Of a stretch of 27,827 nt of DNA, positions 15,930 to 23,233 are shown in pieces (positions within the stretch are counted from its first letter, which is position 1; each line of letters opens with the position of its first letter). Under the pieces are notes generated by a model. That model was not told where the DNA came from and did not search any database. It worked only from the letters and a program-made list of their open reading frames with translations. A program made the translations under genes and the position numbers. Origin of the DNA: Fusobacterium sp. (GTDB taxonomy: Bacteria > Fusobacteriota > Fusobacteriia > Fusobacteriales > Fusobacteriaceae); contig DXSD01000015.1 of the NCBI GenBank assembly GCA_019410665.1, positions 1-27,827 of the forward strand, given 5' to 3'.

Positions 15930-16189
15930 AGACTGTTGTAATTTAAGAAATTAAAGTAATTATAACTAATTCAAGAATGACTTTCGTTCTTCGTCATTCT
16001 TGAAGTTTATTATCTATTCTAAAAAATTTCTTAAATTGAAATTGGGATAATAAAAGAGTAAAGGAAAAGGAAAAAAATTTACTGTAATGAGCATTGCGTA
16101 AGCACTAGCGATTGGAAGTAAACTTTTTTCCTTTTGTATTATTAAATATTTTTATTTTTTGATTTCAATTTAAGAATTTGCAACAGCCC
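15930..16189 (+). repeat. 260-bp structured repeat, copy A
   Basis: This stretch fills most of the 313-nt gap between the FMN-binding gene and adhE. It is about 97% identical to 21988-22247 in reverse orientation. Its right end is TTGCAACAGCCC and its left end a slightly decayed complement. Internal stems are 15970-15981 with 15993-16004 (12 bp, perfect), 16028-16042 with 16162-16176 (15 bp, perfect) and 16065-16082 with 16118-16135 (17 of 18). The 16025-16037 segment can instead pair perfectly with 15940-15952. T4 follows the right end. It encodes no plausible protein. It could be a MITE, a terminator-derived insertion or a structured RNA. The rest of the gap to adhE shows nothing else. Confidence 0.9.
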
Positions 16190-16234
16190 TTTTATTTTAA
16201 CTTCCCCTCAATGTTTTTATATATCTCTACTTAA

Positions 16235-18889
16235 TTATTTTTCAAATTTGCTTTTGTAATCCCAAATAGTTCTTAATATCTCTTCCATATCGTTAACCAT
16301 TGGCATTCTTGGGTTAGCAGGTGTACATTGATCCTCATAAGCATTCATAGCCATTCTGTGGATAGCTTCATCCCAAGCCTCTTTAGATATTCCTTGAGAT
16401 TTAATGTTGCTTGCTACTCCCACTTTTTGACATAACTCTTCACAAGCATCAGCAAACATTTGTACCCCTTCTGCTGGAGTTTTTGGATTTAATCCTATTA
16501 ATTGTGCTAATTCCATGTACTTAACATCTGCTTTATAGTTTTCTATCTTAGGCCAAATGTTTAATTTAGTAGGGATTGTTCCGTTATATCTGATTACATG
16601 TGGTAATAAGATTCCATTTGTACGTCCATGAGGAATATGGAACTCTCCTCCAATTTTATGTGCTAGTGAGTGGTTCATTCCTAAGAATGCGTTGGCAAAT
16701 GCCATTCCAGCTATTGTAGAGGCATTATGCATCTTTTCTCTTGCACAAGGATGTTTAGCTCCCTCTTTAACTGATAACTCTAAGTAATCAAATACTAACT
16801 TAACAGCTTGTTTAGCCCATCCATCTGTGAAGTCAGATGCTAATATTGATACATAAGCTTCTACAGCATGTGTTAATACGTCTATTCCTGTATCAGCAGC
16901 TATACTTGCTGGTAAGCTCATTACTAACTCTGGGTCAACTATTGCTACAGTTGGTGTTAAAGAGTAGTCAGTTAATGGGTATTTTTTATTTTCTTTAGTA
17001 TCAGTTATAACCGCAAATGGAGTTACCTCTGATCCTGTTCCTGAAGTTGTAGGAATACAAACTAGTTTAGCTTTTTTACCTAACTCAGGGAATCTAAACG
17101 CACGCTTTCTAATATCCATGAATTTTTGTTTTATATCATCAAAGTTTACATCTGGATTTTCATATAATAACCACATTACTTTAGCAGCGTCCATTGGAGA
17201 TCCTCCTCCTAGAGCTATTATTGTATCTGGTTTAAAGTTATTCATTAAATCTAATCCTTTTTGAACTGTATCAAAGCTTGGATCTGATTCTACATCGAAG
17301 AATAGTTCTAAATCTACTTTATCTCTTCTTCCAGCTAAAACATCTTCTATTTTCTTAACATATCCTAAGTTATACATACCTCTATCAGTAATTATCATAA
17401 CTTTTTCTATCTCTTTCATATCTTGAAGATATTTGATTGAATTTTTTTCAAAATAAATTTTTGGTGGAAGTTTAACCCATTGCATATTATTATTACGTCT
17501 CCCTATTCTTTTGATATTTAGTAAGTTAACTGCACTTACGTTATTTGAAACTGAGTTACGTCCATATGATCCACATCCTAATGTTAATGATGGGATAAAT
17601 GCGTTGTATACTGATCCAATTCCTCCAAATGTAGATGGAGCATTTTCAATTATTCTTATAGCTTTACAAGCAAATCCAAATTTCTTAGAAATTTCTGAAT
17701 CTTGTGTATGGATTGCAGCTGAGTGTCCTAATCCGTTAAACTCTACCATTGCTGCAGCTTTCGCTATTCCATCATCTGTACTTGTAGCTTTTAATATTGC
17801 TAGTACTGGAGATAATTTTTCTCTTGTTAATGGTTCATTAACTCCTACCTCTTTACACTCTGCACATATTATTTGAGTATCTGCAGGTACCTTAAATCCA
17901 GCTTGCTCTGCTATCCAAGTAGCTGGTTTTCCTACTACTGCTGCATTTAATTTTGCTTCTGCAACCTCTGTTGAATAAGCAGCTGCTCCAAACATAAATT
18001 TCTCTAATTTTATTTTCTCTTCAGCATTTACAAAGTAAACTTTAAAACGCTTCATCTCTTTTATAAACTCGTTATATATCTCTTGGTCAACTATAGCAGC
18101 TTGTTCAGATGCACATATCATTCCATTGTCAAAAGATTTTGATAGAATAATATCATTTACTGCTCTAGGTAATACACATGATTTTTCAACATAAGCTGGT
18201 ACGTTTCCTGCTCCAACTCCTAATGCTGGCTTTCCGCAAGAGTAAGCAGCCTTAACCATTGCATTTCCTCCAGTAGCTAATATTGTAGCTACTCCTTCAT
18301 GCTTCATTAAAGCTTCAGTAGCATACATAGATTTCATCTCTAACCATTGAATACAATTCTCTGGTGCTCCAGCTTTAACTGCTGCATCTCTTATTATTTT
18401 TGCTGCCATTGCTGAGCACTCATGTGCTGATGGATGGAATGAAAAAACAATTGGGTTTCTAGTTTTTAATGCTATTAAAGATTTAAATATTACAGTTGAT
18501 GTTGGGTTTGTTGTAGGCACTATTCCACAAACTACTCCCACTGGCTCAGCTATCTCTGTAATACCAGTTAATTTATCTTCATTAATAACTCCAACAGTTT
18601 TTAAATGACGTAAGTTGCTTGTCACATATTCACAAGCAAAAAGATTCTTTACTGCCTTATCCTCAAATACACCTCTACCAGTTTCTTTAACTGCTGCCTC
18701 AGCTAATATACCATGAGCATCTAACCCTGCTACAGAACATTTTGCAACAATGTGATCTACTTGCTCTTGAGTAAATCCTTCAAACTCTTTTAATGCTTTT
18801 AATGCTTTCCCTACAAGTTCTTCTACATGAGCATCTATCTGTTCATTTGTTAATTCAACTTGTGCTTCAACAACTTTTTTTTCTGCCAT
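16235..18889 (-). CDS. adhE: Bifunctional acetaldehyde-CoA/alcohol dehydrogenase
   Basis: This 884-residue enzyme reduces acetyl-CoA to acetaldehyde and then ethanol, reoxidising two NADH during fermentation. The N-terminal CoA-acylating aldehyde dehydrogenase domain has GIVPTTNPT and NGMICASEQ with the nucleophile Cys259. A short linker (NNNMQWVKLPPKIYFEKNS) leads to the iron-dependent alcohol dehydrogenase domain with GGGSPMDAAKVMW, PTTSGTGSE, HAVEAY and GMNHSLAHKIGGEFHIPHG supplying iron ligands. Length is standard for AdhE, which forms spirosomes. GGAGGA precedes the ATG. The gene is monocistronic, convergent with the FMN operon across repeat copy A, and divergent from DUF554. Confidence 0.98.
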   Translation of the reverse strand: MAEKKVVEAQVELTNEQIDAHVEELVGKALKALKEFEGFTQEQVDHIVAKCSVAGLDAHGILAEAAVKETGRGVFEDKAVKNLFACEYVTSNLRHLKTVGVINEDKLTGITEIAEPVGVVCGIVPTTNPTSTVIFKSLIALKTRNPIVFSFHPSAHECSAMAAKIIRDAAVKAGAPENCIQWLEMKSMYATEALMKHEGVATILATGGNAMVKAAYSCGKPALGVGAGNVPAYVEKSCVLPRAVNDIILSKSFDNGMICASEQAAIVDQEIYNEFIKEMKRFKVYFVNAEEKIKLEKFMFGAAAYSTEVAEAKLNAAVVGKPATWIAEQAGFKVPADTQIICAECKEVGVNEPLTREKLSPVLAILKATSTDDGIAKAAAMVEFNGLGHSAAIHTQDSEISKKFGFACKAIRIIENAPSTFGGIGSVYNAFIPSLTLGCGSYGRNSVSNNVSAVNLLNIKRIGRRNNNMQWVKLPPKIYFEKNSIKYLQDMKEIEKVMIITDRGMYNLGYVKKIEDVLAGRRDKVDLELFFDVESDPSFDTVQKGLDLMNNFKPDTIIALGGGSPMDAAKVMWLLYENPDVNFDDIKQKFMDIRKRAFRFPELGKKAKLVCIPTTSGTGSEVTPFAVITDTKENKKYPLTDYSLTPTVAIVDPELVMSLPASIAADTGIDVLTHAVEAYVSILASDFTDGWAKQAVKLVFDYLELSVKEGAKHPCAREKMHNASTIAGMAFANAFLGMNHSLAHKIGGEFHIPHGRTNGILLPHVIRYNGTIPTKLNIWPKIENYKADVKYMELAQLIGLNPKTPAEGVQMFADACEELCQKVGVASNIKSQGISKEAWDEAIHRMAMNAYEDQCTPANPRMPMVNDMEEILRTIWDYKSKFEK

Positions 18890-18927
18890 TTGTATCCTCC
18901 ATATTTTTCTTTCTCTAGTTGCTTTTT

Positions 18928-18956
18928 ACTTTACAGTATTTAACAACAAATTACAA
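18928..18956 (-). promoter_or_regulatory. Possible adhE promoter
   Basis: On the minus strand TTGTAA (18951-18956) and TAAAGT (18928-18933) are spaced 17 bp, about 40 nt before the adhE start. TTGTTAAA in the spacer resembles half of a Rex operator, but no matching half-site is present. The rest of the divergent region to 19154 is extremely AT-rich with no further distinct signal. Confidence 0.4.
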
Positions 18957-19154
18957 GTAACTTTTTTCATTTTTTTTAGTTAGAATATTTTTTAATCATT
19001 CAAAGATAAATTTTTCAACTTTGTAACATATTAAAGTTAATTTTTTTCACATATACAGAAATAATTTTTTATTATTTTTTTAAACTTTTTTCTTTCTTTT
19101 TTTTCTAAAAAATGAGATAATATTTTATTATAAAACATCATGGGAGGAGATTTT

Positions 19155-19841
19155 ATGTTAGGAACATTTGTCAATGTAGGAACTATTATTTTAGGTAGCT
19201 TAATTGGAAGTTTTTTTAAAAAAGGGATACCTAGTAAATATGAATTATCTATGTTAAATGCTTGTGGTCTTGTAGCTTGTGGTGTTGGGGTAAATTCTAT
19301 AGTAACCAACATGAATAAAAGTGTATATCCAGTTCTTTTTATAATCAGTTTGATTATTGGTGGATTAATTGGAACAAAATTGGAACTAGATAACAAAATT
19401 AATTATCTTTTAAAAAAATATACTAAAAAAAATGCTGGAGAAGGAATTGTTACTGGAACTTTAATCTTTTGTATAGGTTCTCTTTCAATAGTCGGTCCTG
19501 TAATGGCAGCTTTAAAAAATGACTATACTTTTTTATTTACTAATGCATCTTTAGATCTAGTAACATCAACAGTTTTAGCTTCAACTTATGGAATATCTAT
19601 TATATTTACTGCTGCTATCTTATTTTGTTGGCAAGGATCTATCTATTTTTTAACAAAATTTATCTGTTTCGATTTATTCAGTAATGAATTAATTACAGAG
19701 TTATGTATAATAGGGGGATTTCTTATTGTTACTACTGGTTTATCTATTTTAAAAATAAAAAATTTTAAAACTTTAGATATTCTTCCCTCTATTTTTATTC
19801 CTATACTATTTTTTATTTTAAAAAGATTTCTTTCTTTTTAA
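19155..19841 (+). CDS. DUF554 family membrane protein
   Basis: This 228-residue hydrophobic protein with about six to seven membrane segments matches DUF554: the N-terminal LGTFVNVGTIILGSLIGSFFKKGIP, a LIGTKLELD turn, and GTLIFCIGSLSIVGPVMAAL. Function in the family is not established; a transport role is usually assumed. GGGAGGAG lies 7 nt before ATG 19155, so the earlier in-frame ATG at 19140 is not used. It is 42 nt before thyA in the same direction and may be co-transcribed with the folate genes. Confidence 0.88.
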   Translation: MLGTFVNVGTIILGSLIGSFFKKGIPSKYELSMLNACGLVACGVGVNSIVTNMNKSVYPVLFIISLIIGGLIGTKLELDNKINYLLKKYTKKNAGEGIVTGTLIFCIGSLSIVGPVMAALKNDYTFLFTNASLDLVTSTVLASTYGISIIFTAAILFCWQGSIYFLTKFICFDLFSNELITELCIIGGFLIVTTGLSILKIKNFKTLDILPSIFIPILFFILKRFLSF

Positions 19842-19883
19842 ACTTTATGATAAAATAATATAAAAACATATAAGGAGAGTTGT

Positions 19884-20708
19884 ATGGCAAAATTTGATAA
19901 AATATATAAAGATATTATAGAAACAATAGATAAACATGGTATTTGGAGCGAAGGAAATGTTAGAACTAAATATGCAGATGGAACACCTGCTCACTACAAA
20001 AGTTATATTGGTTATCAATTTAGATTAGATAATTCTACTGATGAAGCCCATCTTATAACTACTAGATTTGCACCAAATAAAGCTCCAATTAGAGAGCTAT
20101 ATTGGATATGGATAATGCAATCTAACGATGTTAATGAATTAAATAAACTAAAATGCAAATTTTGGGACGAATGGAAAATGGAAGATGGTACAATTGGAAA
20201 AGCTTATGGATACCAAATTGCAAAACAGACTTTCGGATATAGAAGTCAATTAGATTATATTATTAATGAGATTAAGAAAAATCCCAATAGCAGAAGAATA
20301 ATGACAGAGATTTGGATTCCAGAAGAGCTTGACAAAATGGCTCTTACTCCTTGTGTACACTTAACACAATGGAGTGTTATAGGAAATAAACTTTATCTTG
20401 AAGTTAGACAAAGAAGTTGTGATGTTGCTCTTGGACTTGTTGCTAATGTTTTCCAATACTCAGTTTTACATAAATTAGTAGCTATGGAGTGTGGACTAGA
20501 GCCTGCAGATATTATATGGAGTATCCATAATGTGCATATTTATGATAGACATATGCCAATGTTATTAGAACAAATAAACAGAGAAGAGTTTAAAGGAGCT
20601 ACTTTAAAAATTGATAATTTTACTTCTATCTATGATTTTAAACCTGATGATGTAATAGTAGAAAACTATCAATATGGAGAAAAAATAAGTTATGAGGTGG
20701 CAATCTAA
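19884..20708 (+). CDS. thyA: Thymidylate synthase (ThyA type)
   Basis: This 274-residue enzyme methylates dUMP to dTMP using methylene-tetrahydrofolate. The phosphate-binding Arg in VRTKYADGTPAH, the catalytic Cys157 in MALTPCVHLTQW, RQRSCD (175-180), Asn188 and the HNVHIYDRH segment are present. It seems closest to the B. subtilis ThyA type (NVFQYSVL). One oddity is that the usual G-L/N-P-F-N stretch reads GLVAN at 184-188, replacing Pro-Phe by Val-Ala next to the nucleotide site. AAGGAGAG precedes the ATG. The stop codon overlaps the folA start (TAATG), so the two cycle enzymes are translationally coupled. Confidence 0.95.
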   Translation: MAKFDKIYKDIIETIDKHGIWSEGNVRTKYADGTPAHYKSYIGYQFRLDNSTDEAHLITTRFAPNKAPIRELYWIWIMQSNDVNELNKLKCKFWDEWKMEDGTIGKAYGYQIAKQTFGYRSQLDYIINEIKKNPNSRRIMTEIWIPEELDKMALTPCVHLTQWSVIGNKLYLEVRQRSCDVALGLVANVFQYSVLHKLVAMECGLEPADIIWSIHNVHIYDRHMPMLLEQINREEFKGATLKIDNFTSIYDFKPDDVIVENYQYGEKISYEVAI

Positions 20709-21187
20709 TGAGCATACCAAAAATTAATATGATTGTTTGTGTAGCAGAAAATAACTTAATTGGAGATAAAAATCCAGAAGGAAATGGTTTACTTTGGCAT
20801 TCTAAAGAGGAACTTGCCTATTATAAAGAAAAAACAATAGGAAATGTTGTTATCTTTGGTAAGAATACTGCTAAATGTGTTCCTCTTGAACTTATGAAAA
20901 AAAATAGAGATGTTATTGTTATCTCTTCTAAAGATAATTTTGAGGAAATTGTCAAAAAATATGAAAATAGTGGAAAAGATATTTTTCTTTGTGGAGGAGC
21001 TACCCTTTATAAAGCTTATCTCGAAAATTATAAAATGGATAATATCTATCTTTCAAAATTAAAATCCCATGTAGAAGTTAAGACTCCTAGTGAACCACTT
21101 TATTTTCCTGATCTAGAAAAGTATGGTTACAAAGTAGTAGAAGAGAAAGAGTATAATGACTTTATAGCTTATATCTACCAAAAATAA
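20708..21187 (+). CDS. folA: Dihydrofolate reductase
   Basis: This 159-residue enzyme regenerates tetrahydrofolate consumed by ThyA, encoded immediately upstream with a one-base overlap. NMIVCVAENNLIGD, GLLWHSKEEL with Glu35 as the acidic substrate ligand and Trp30, VVIFGKNT for NADPH binding, VIVISS and LCGGATLYKAYL follow DHFR order. It is divergent: Leu29 replaces the usual Pro of the LPW motif and Asn53 the His of the GRHT-type motif. Coupling to thyA makes the call secure. A strong terminator follows the stop. Confidence 0.93.
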   Translation: MSIPKINMIVCVAENNLIGDKNPEGNGLLWHSKEELAYYKEKTIGNVVIFGKNTAKCVPLELMKKNRDVIVISSKDNFEEIVKKYENSGKDIFLCGGATLYKAYLENYKMDNIYLSKLKSHVEVKTPSEPLYFPDLEKYGYKVVEEKEYNDFIAYIYQK

Positions 21188-21193
21188 AAAGAG

Positions 21194-21229
21194 GGGTGTT
21201 GCAATTTTTTAAATTGCAACACCCTTTTT
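21194..21229. terminator. Bidirectional terminator between folA and the XRE-cupin gene
   Basis: GGGTGTTGCAATTT (21194-21207) and its exact complement (21211-21224) form a perfect 14-bp stem with a 3-nt loop, then five T. On the minus strand it is followed by CUCUUUUUAUUUU, and the opposing gene's stop codon lies in the T tract. The GTTGCAA core resembles the ends of the 260-bp repeat. Confidence 0.9.
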
Positions 21230-21767
21230 AAAATGATGGTGGTGTAGCCACCCATAAAATTTTTGCTTGACCTTTTCCCGAGTTGGATAAATAATGGTTT
21301 TTTCCAGAATTATAATAAAAAGACTCTCCCTTTTTAGCTTTAAAAATTTTCTCTCCAAGATGGATATTTATCTCTCCTTCTAGTACGTACCCAAATTCCT
21401 GTCCATCATGGGCAATCTCTTCCTTATATCTTCCTCCCTCTTCCATTGTTAACAATATTGGCTCCATCTGATTTTTCTGGGCATTTGGGATTATCCATTC
21501 CACTTTATACTTCATTTTTGAATCTATAACTTCAAAAGCATCATCAAGATTAAATACTATTTTTTCATCTGTATCATCACTAAAAAAATCCTTTAGATTT
21601 GTTCCTAATCCCTCTAAAATATCAGCAAGATTAGCTATTGATGGAGAAGTTAAATCTCTTTCTACCTGTGAAATAAACCCCTTCGATAACTCACAACGAC
21701 TAGCCAGCTCATCTTGAGTCAAATATTTTTCCTGTCTCAATCTCTTAATTTTTTTTCCTATCTCCAT
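21228..21767 (-). CDS. XRE-cupin transcriptional regulator
   Basis: This 179-residue regulator has an N-terminal helix-turn-helix (IKRLRQEKYLTQDELASRCELSKGFISQVER, residues 7-37) and a C-terminal cupin (about 105-175, with HDGQEFGYVLEGEINIHLGE and GESFYYNSGKNHYLSN). Relatives control polyamine, amino-acid or aldehyde genes and sense a small ligand in the cupin. AGGGAG lies 7 nt before ATG 21767; the extension to 21809 has no ribosome binding site. Its own promoter contains a palindrome. The speE remnant right behind the promoter suggests that the regulator once served a divergent polyamine gene or operon; its present target is not visible. Confidence 0.9.
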   Translation of the reverse strand: MEIGKKIKRLRQEKYLTQDELASRCELSKGFISQVERDLTSPSIANLADILEGLGTNLKDFFSDDTDEKIVFNLDDAFEVIDSKMKYKVEWIIPNAQKNQMEPILLTMEEGGRYKEEIAHDGQEFGYVLEGEINIHLGEKIFKAKKGESFYYNSGKNHYLSNSGKGQAKILWVATPPSF

Positions 21768-21789
21768 ATTGATTCTCCCTTGATTTTCG

Positions 21790-21826
21790 ATACTTATAGT
21801 ATATTCCATTTAATAAAAAAAAGCAA
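21790..21826 (-). promoter_or_regulatory. Promoter with overlapping palindrome for the XRE-cupin gene
   Basis: On the minus strand TTGCTT (21821-21826) and TATACT (21798-21803) are spaced 17 bp. ATACTTATAGTAT (21790-21802), a 5-3-5 palindrome, overlaps the -10 box and start point, the expected place for autorepression. Confidence 0.55.
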
Positions 21827-21848
21827 TTGACAAAGTTACAAAAAAATT

Positions 21849-21988
21849 ATTTGGATTTACATCAAAAAATATAATCCGATTTTAGATTGTGATATAGAAA
21901 GATGGAATAGTTTAAATATAAGGACCAAATACTATAATACTGATATTCAAAAAGCTTGTTTTCCCTTCCTAACTATGTAAAAGAAAAG
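21849..21988 (+). pseudogene. speE: Frameshifted remnant of the 3' end of a spermidine synthase gene
   Basis: Reading + from 21849 gives KKYNP, then LNIRTKYYNTDIQKACF, which matches the C-terminus of spermidine synthases as I remember it (KKY-[DN]-P, then TKYY..DIHKAAF). The frame then runs to a stop at 21978. The adjacent frame from 21965 continues with LPNYVKEK, the expected next block (LPKFV in B. subtilis SpeE), so a one-base indel near 21963-21965 breaks the gene. No start codon, ribosome binding site or N-terminal methyltransferase-like domain exists upstream; an in-frame TGA lies near 21829. About 46 codons survive. The remnant ends exactly where repeat copy B begins. Confidence 0.6.
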
Positions 21989-22247
21989 GGCTGTTACAAA
22001 TTCTTAAATTGAAATCAAAAAATAAAAATATTTAATAATATAAAAGGAAAAAAGTTTACTTCCAATCGCTAGTGCTTACGCAATGCTCATTACAGTAAAA
22101 TTTTTTCCTTTTCCTTTACTCTTTTATTATCCCAATTTCAATTTAAGAAATTTTCTAGAATAGATAATAAACTTCAAGAATGACGAAGAACGAAAGTCAT
22201 TCTTGAATTAGTTATAATTACTTTAATTTCTTAAATTGTAACAGCCC
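21988..22247 (-). repeat. 260-bp structured repeat, copy B
   Basis: This copy is inverted relative to copy A and differs from it at about 8 of 260 positions. Its ends are perfect 12-nt inverted repeats, GGGCTGTTACAA. It begins one base after the esterase stop codon, in the esterase's reading direction, and its far end abuts the speE remnant. The far end is followed by UUUUCUUUU in that direction, so the whole repeat can be read as a very long terminator. Together with the XRE promoter and the speE remnant it explains the 481-nt gene-free stretch 21768-22248. No target-site duplication is obvious. Confidence 0.9.
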
Positions 22248-22248
22248 A

Positions 22249-23232
22249 TTAATCAGTTATACTTTTAATAAACTCAAATACCCTATCTAAATTCTCATCA
22301 GTCATAAACTCAGGACCACCATGTTTAGCTCCTATAACTAGTTCTAATTCAACTTTATTTTTAGATTTCTTTTTTAATTCCTCTGCAAATTTAACAGATT
22401 GAGTATAGGGTACTACATTGTCTGCTGTTCCATGTTCAATAAAAAAATGTGGCAACTTTTCTGAAATATAGGTTGTTGGATCATTTTCTTTTACTAACTC
22501 AGGAACCTCAGATAATTTACTTCCCATATATAGAGAAGCTGGAGAATCAGCTGCTCCATGAACCTCTTCTGAAACTATTTCATTTTTCTTTTCAGTAGGT
22601 GCTCCACGAAGCTGTGCCTTTAAATCTAAGTTTTTTAATTCCTTATCCATAGTTAATAGATTAATCGGTGGAAACCAAGCAACTACTCCTTTCACTTCAC
22701 TTGATACACCTGTATTACCAAGTTCATAATTATCAAATTTATCTGTTCCACTAGTTGTCCCAATAAGAGCTGCTAAATTAGCTCCTGATGATCTTCCAAA
22801 AACTATTATACACTCTTTATCTAAACTATATTTTTCAGAATTTTTTCTAATAAATCTGATAGCTGTTTTTGTATCTTCAATCGCTGCTGGAAAAGGAGAT
22901 TCCCCACTTAATCTATAATTTATAGATACTACACTATATCCTTCTTTAAGGGCCCTTAAAATAGCTGGTGAAAAATTTTCTCTTTTATCTCCAGATATCC
23001 ATGCTCCCCCATGAATAAAAACTATAACAGGATATTTTTCTTTTTTTATCTTGGGATAGTATATATCCAACTTTTGAGCTTCAGATATATTTCCATAGGC
23101 TATATCTAACTTTTTATCCTCTATCATCTCAATATTTAAGATATCTTTTTTATTCATTGCCATTATATCTTCCTTAACAAATACATAAAAACTTACAAGA
23201 AAAATTAAAATCAATACTATTCTTTTTCCCAT
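22249..23232 (-). CDS. Alpha/beta-hydrolase, HSL/BD-FAE-type esterase with N-terminal membrane anchor or signal peptide
   Basis: The first 18-20 residues (KRIVLILIFLVSFYVFV) form a signal or anchor, so the 327-residue enzyme probably acts in the envelope. The oxyanion motif HGGAW (74-78), nucleophile elbow GRSSG with Ser148, HGTADNVVP with the acidic residue and AKHGG with the catalytic His give a complete triad of the hormone-sensitive-lipase/BD-FAE group, which cleaves short acyl or acetyl esters. The start lies 1 nt after the MFS stop; GAGGA is inside the MFS 3' end, so they are co-transcribed and coupled. The transporter-esterase pairing suggests uptake or release of an esterified substrate. 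The substrate is not deducible. Confidence 0.88.
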   Translation of the reverse strand: MGKRIVLILIFLVSFYVFVKEDIMAMNKKDILNIEMIEDKKLDIAYGNISEAQKLDIYYPKIKKEKYPVIVFIHGGAWISGDKRENFSPAILRALKEGYSVVSINYRLSGESPFPAAIEDTKTAIRFIRKNSEKYSLDKECIIVFGRSSGANLAALIGTTSGTDKFDNYELGNTGVSSEVKGVVAWFPPINLLTMDKELKNLDLKAQLRGAPTEKKNEIVSEEVHGAADSPASLYMGSKLSEVPELVKENDPTTYISEKLPHFFIEHGTADNVVPYTQSVKFAEELKKKSKNKVELELVIGAKHGGPEFMTDENLDRVFEFIKSITD

Positions 23233-23233
23233 T

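Noticed and set aside
15930..16189. CRISPR array, tRNA or full insertion sequence for the 260-bp repeat
   Set aside because: There is no regular repeat-spacer pattern, no cloverleaf and no transposase frame; only two copies are visible in the window.
17511..17876. 121-codon + strand frame inside adhE
   Set aside because: It is antisense to the conserved junction of the two AdhE domains and has no ribosome binding site or recognisable motif.
18928..19030. Rex-like operator upstream of adhE
   Set aside because: TTGTTAAA half-sites occur, but no properly spaced inverted partner is present, so the sequence does not support a site.
19037..19396. 119-codon open frame on the minus strand across the start of DUF554
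   Set aside because: It lies antisense to a well-supported DUF554 start with a strong ribosome binding site, and its low-complexity Lys/Phe-rich end comes from AT-rich intergenic DNA.
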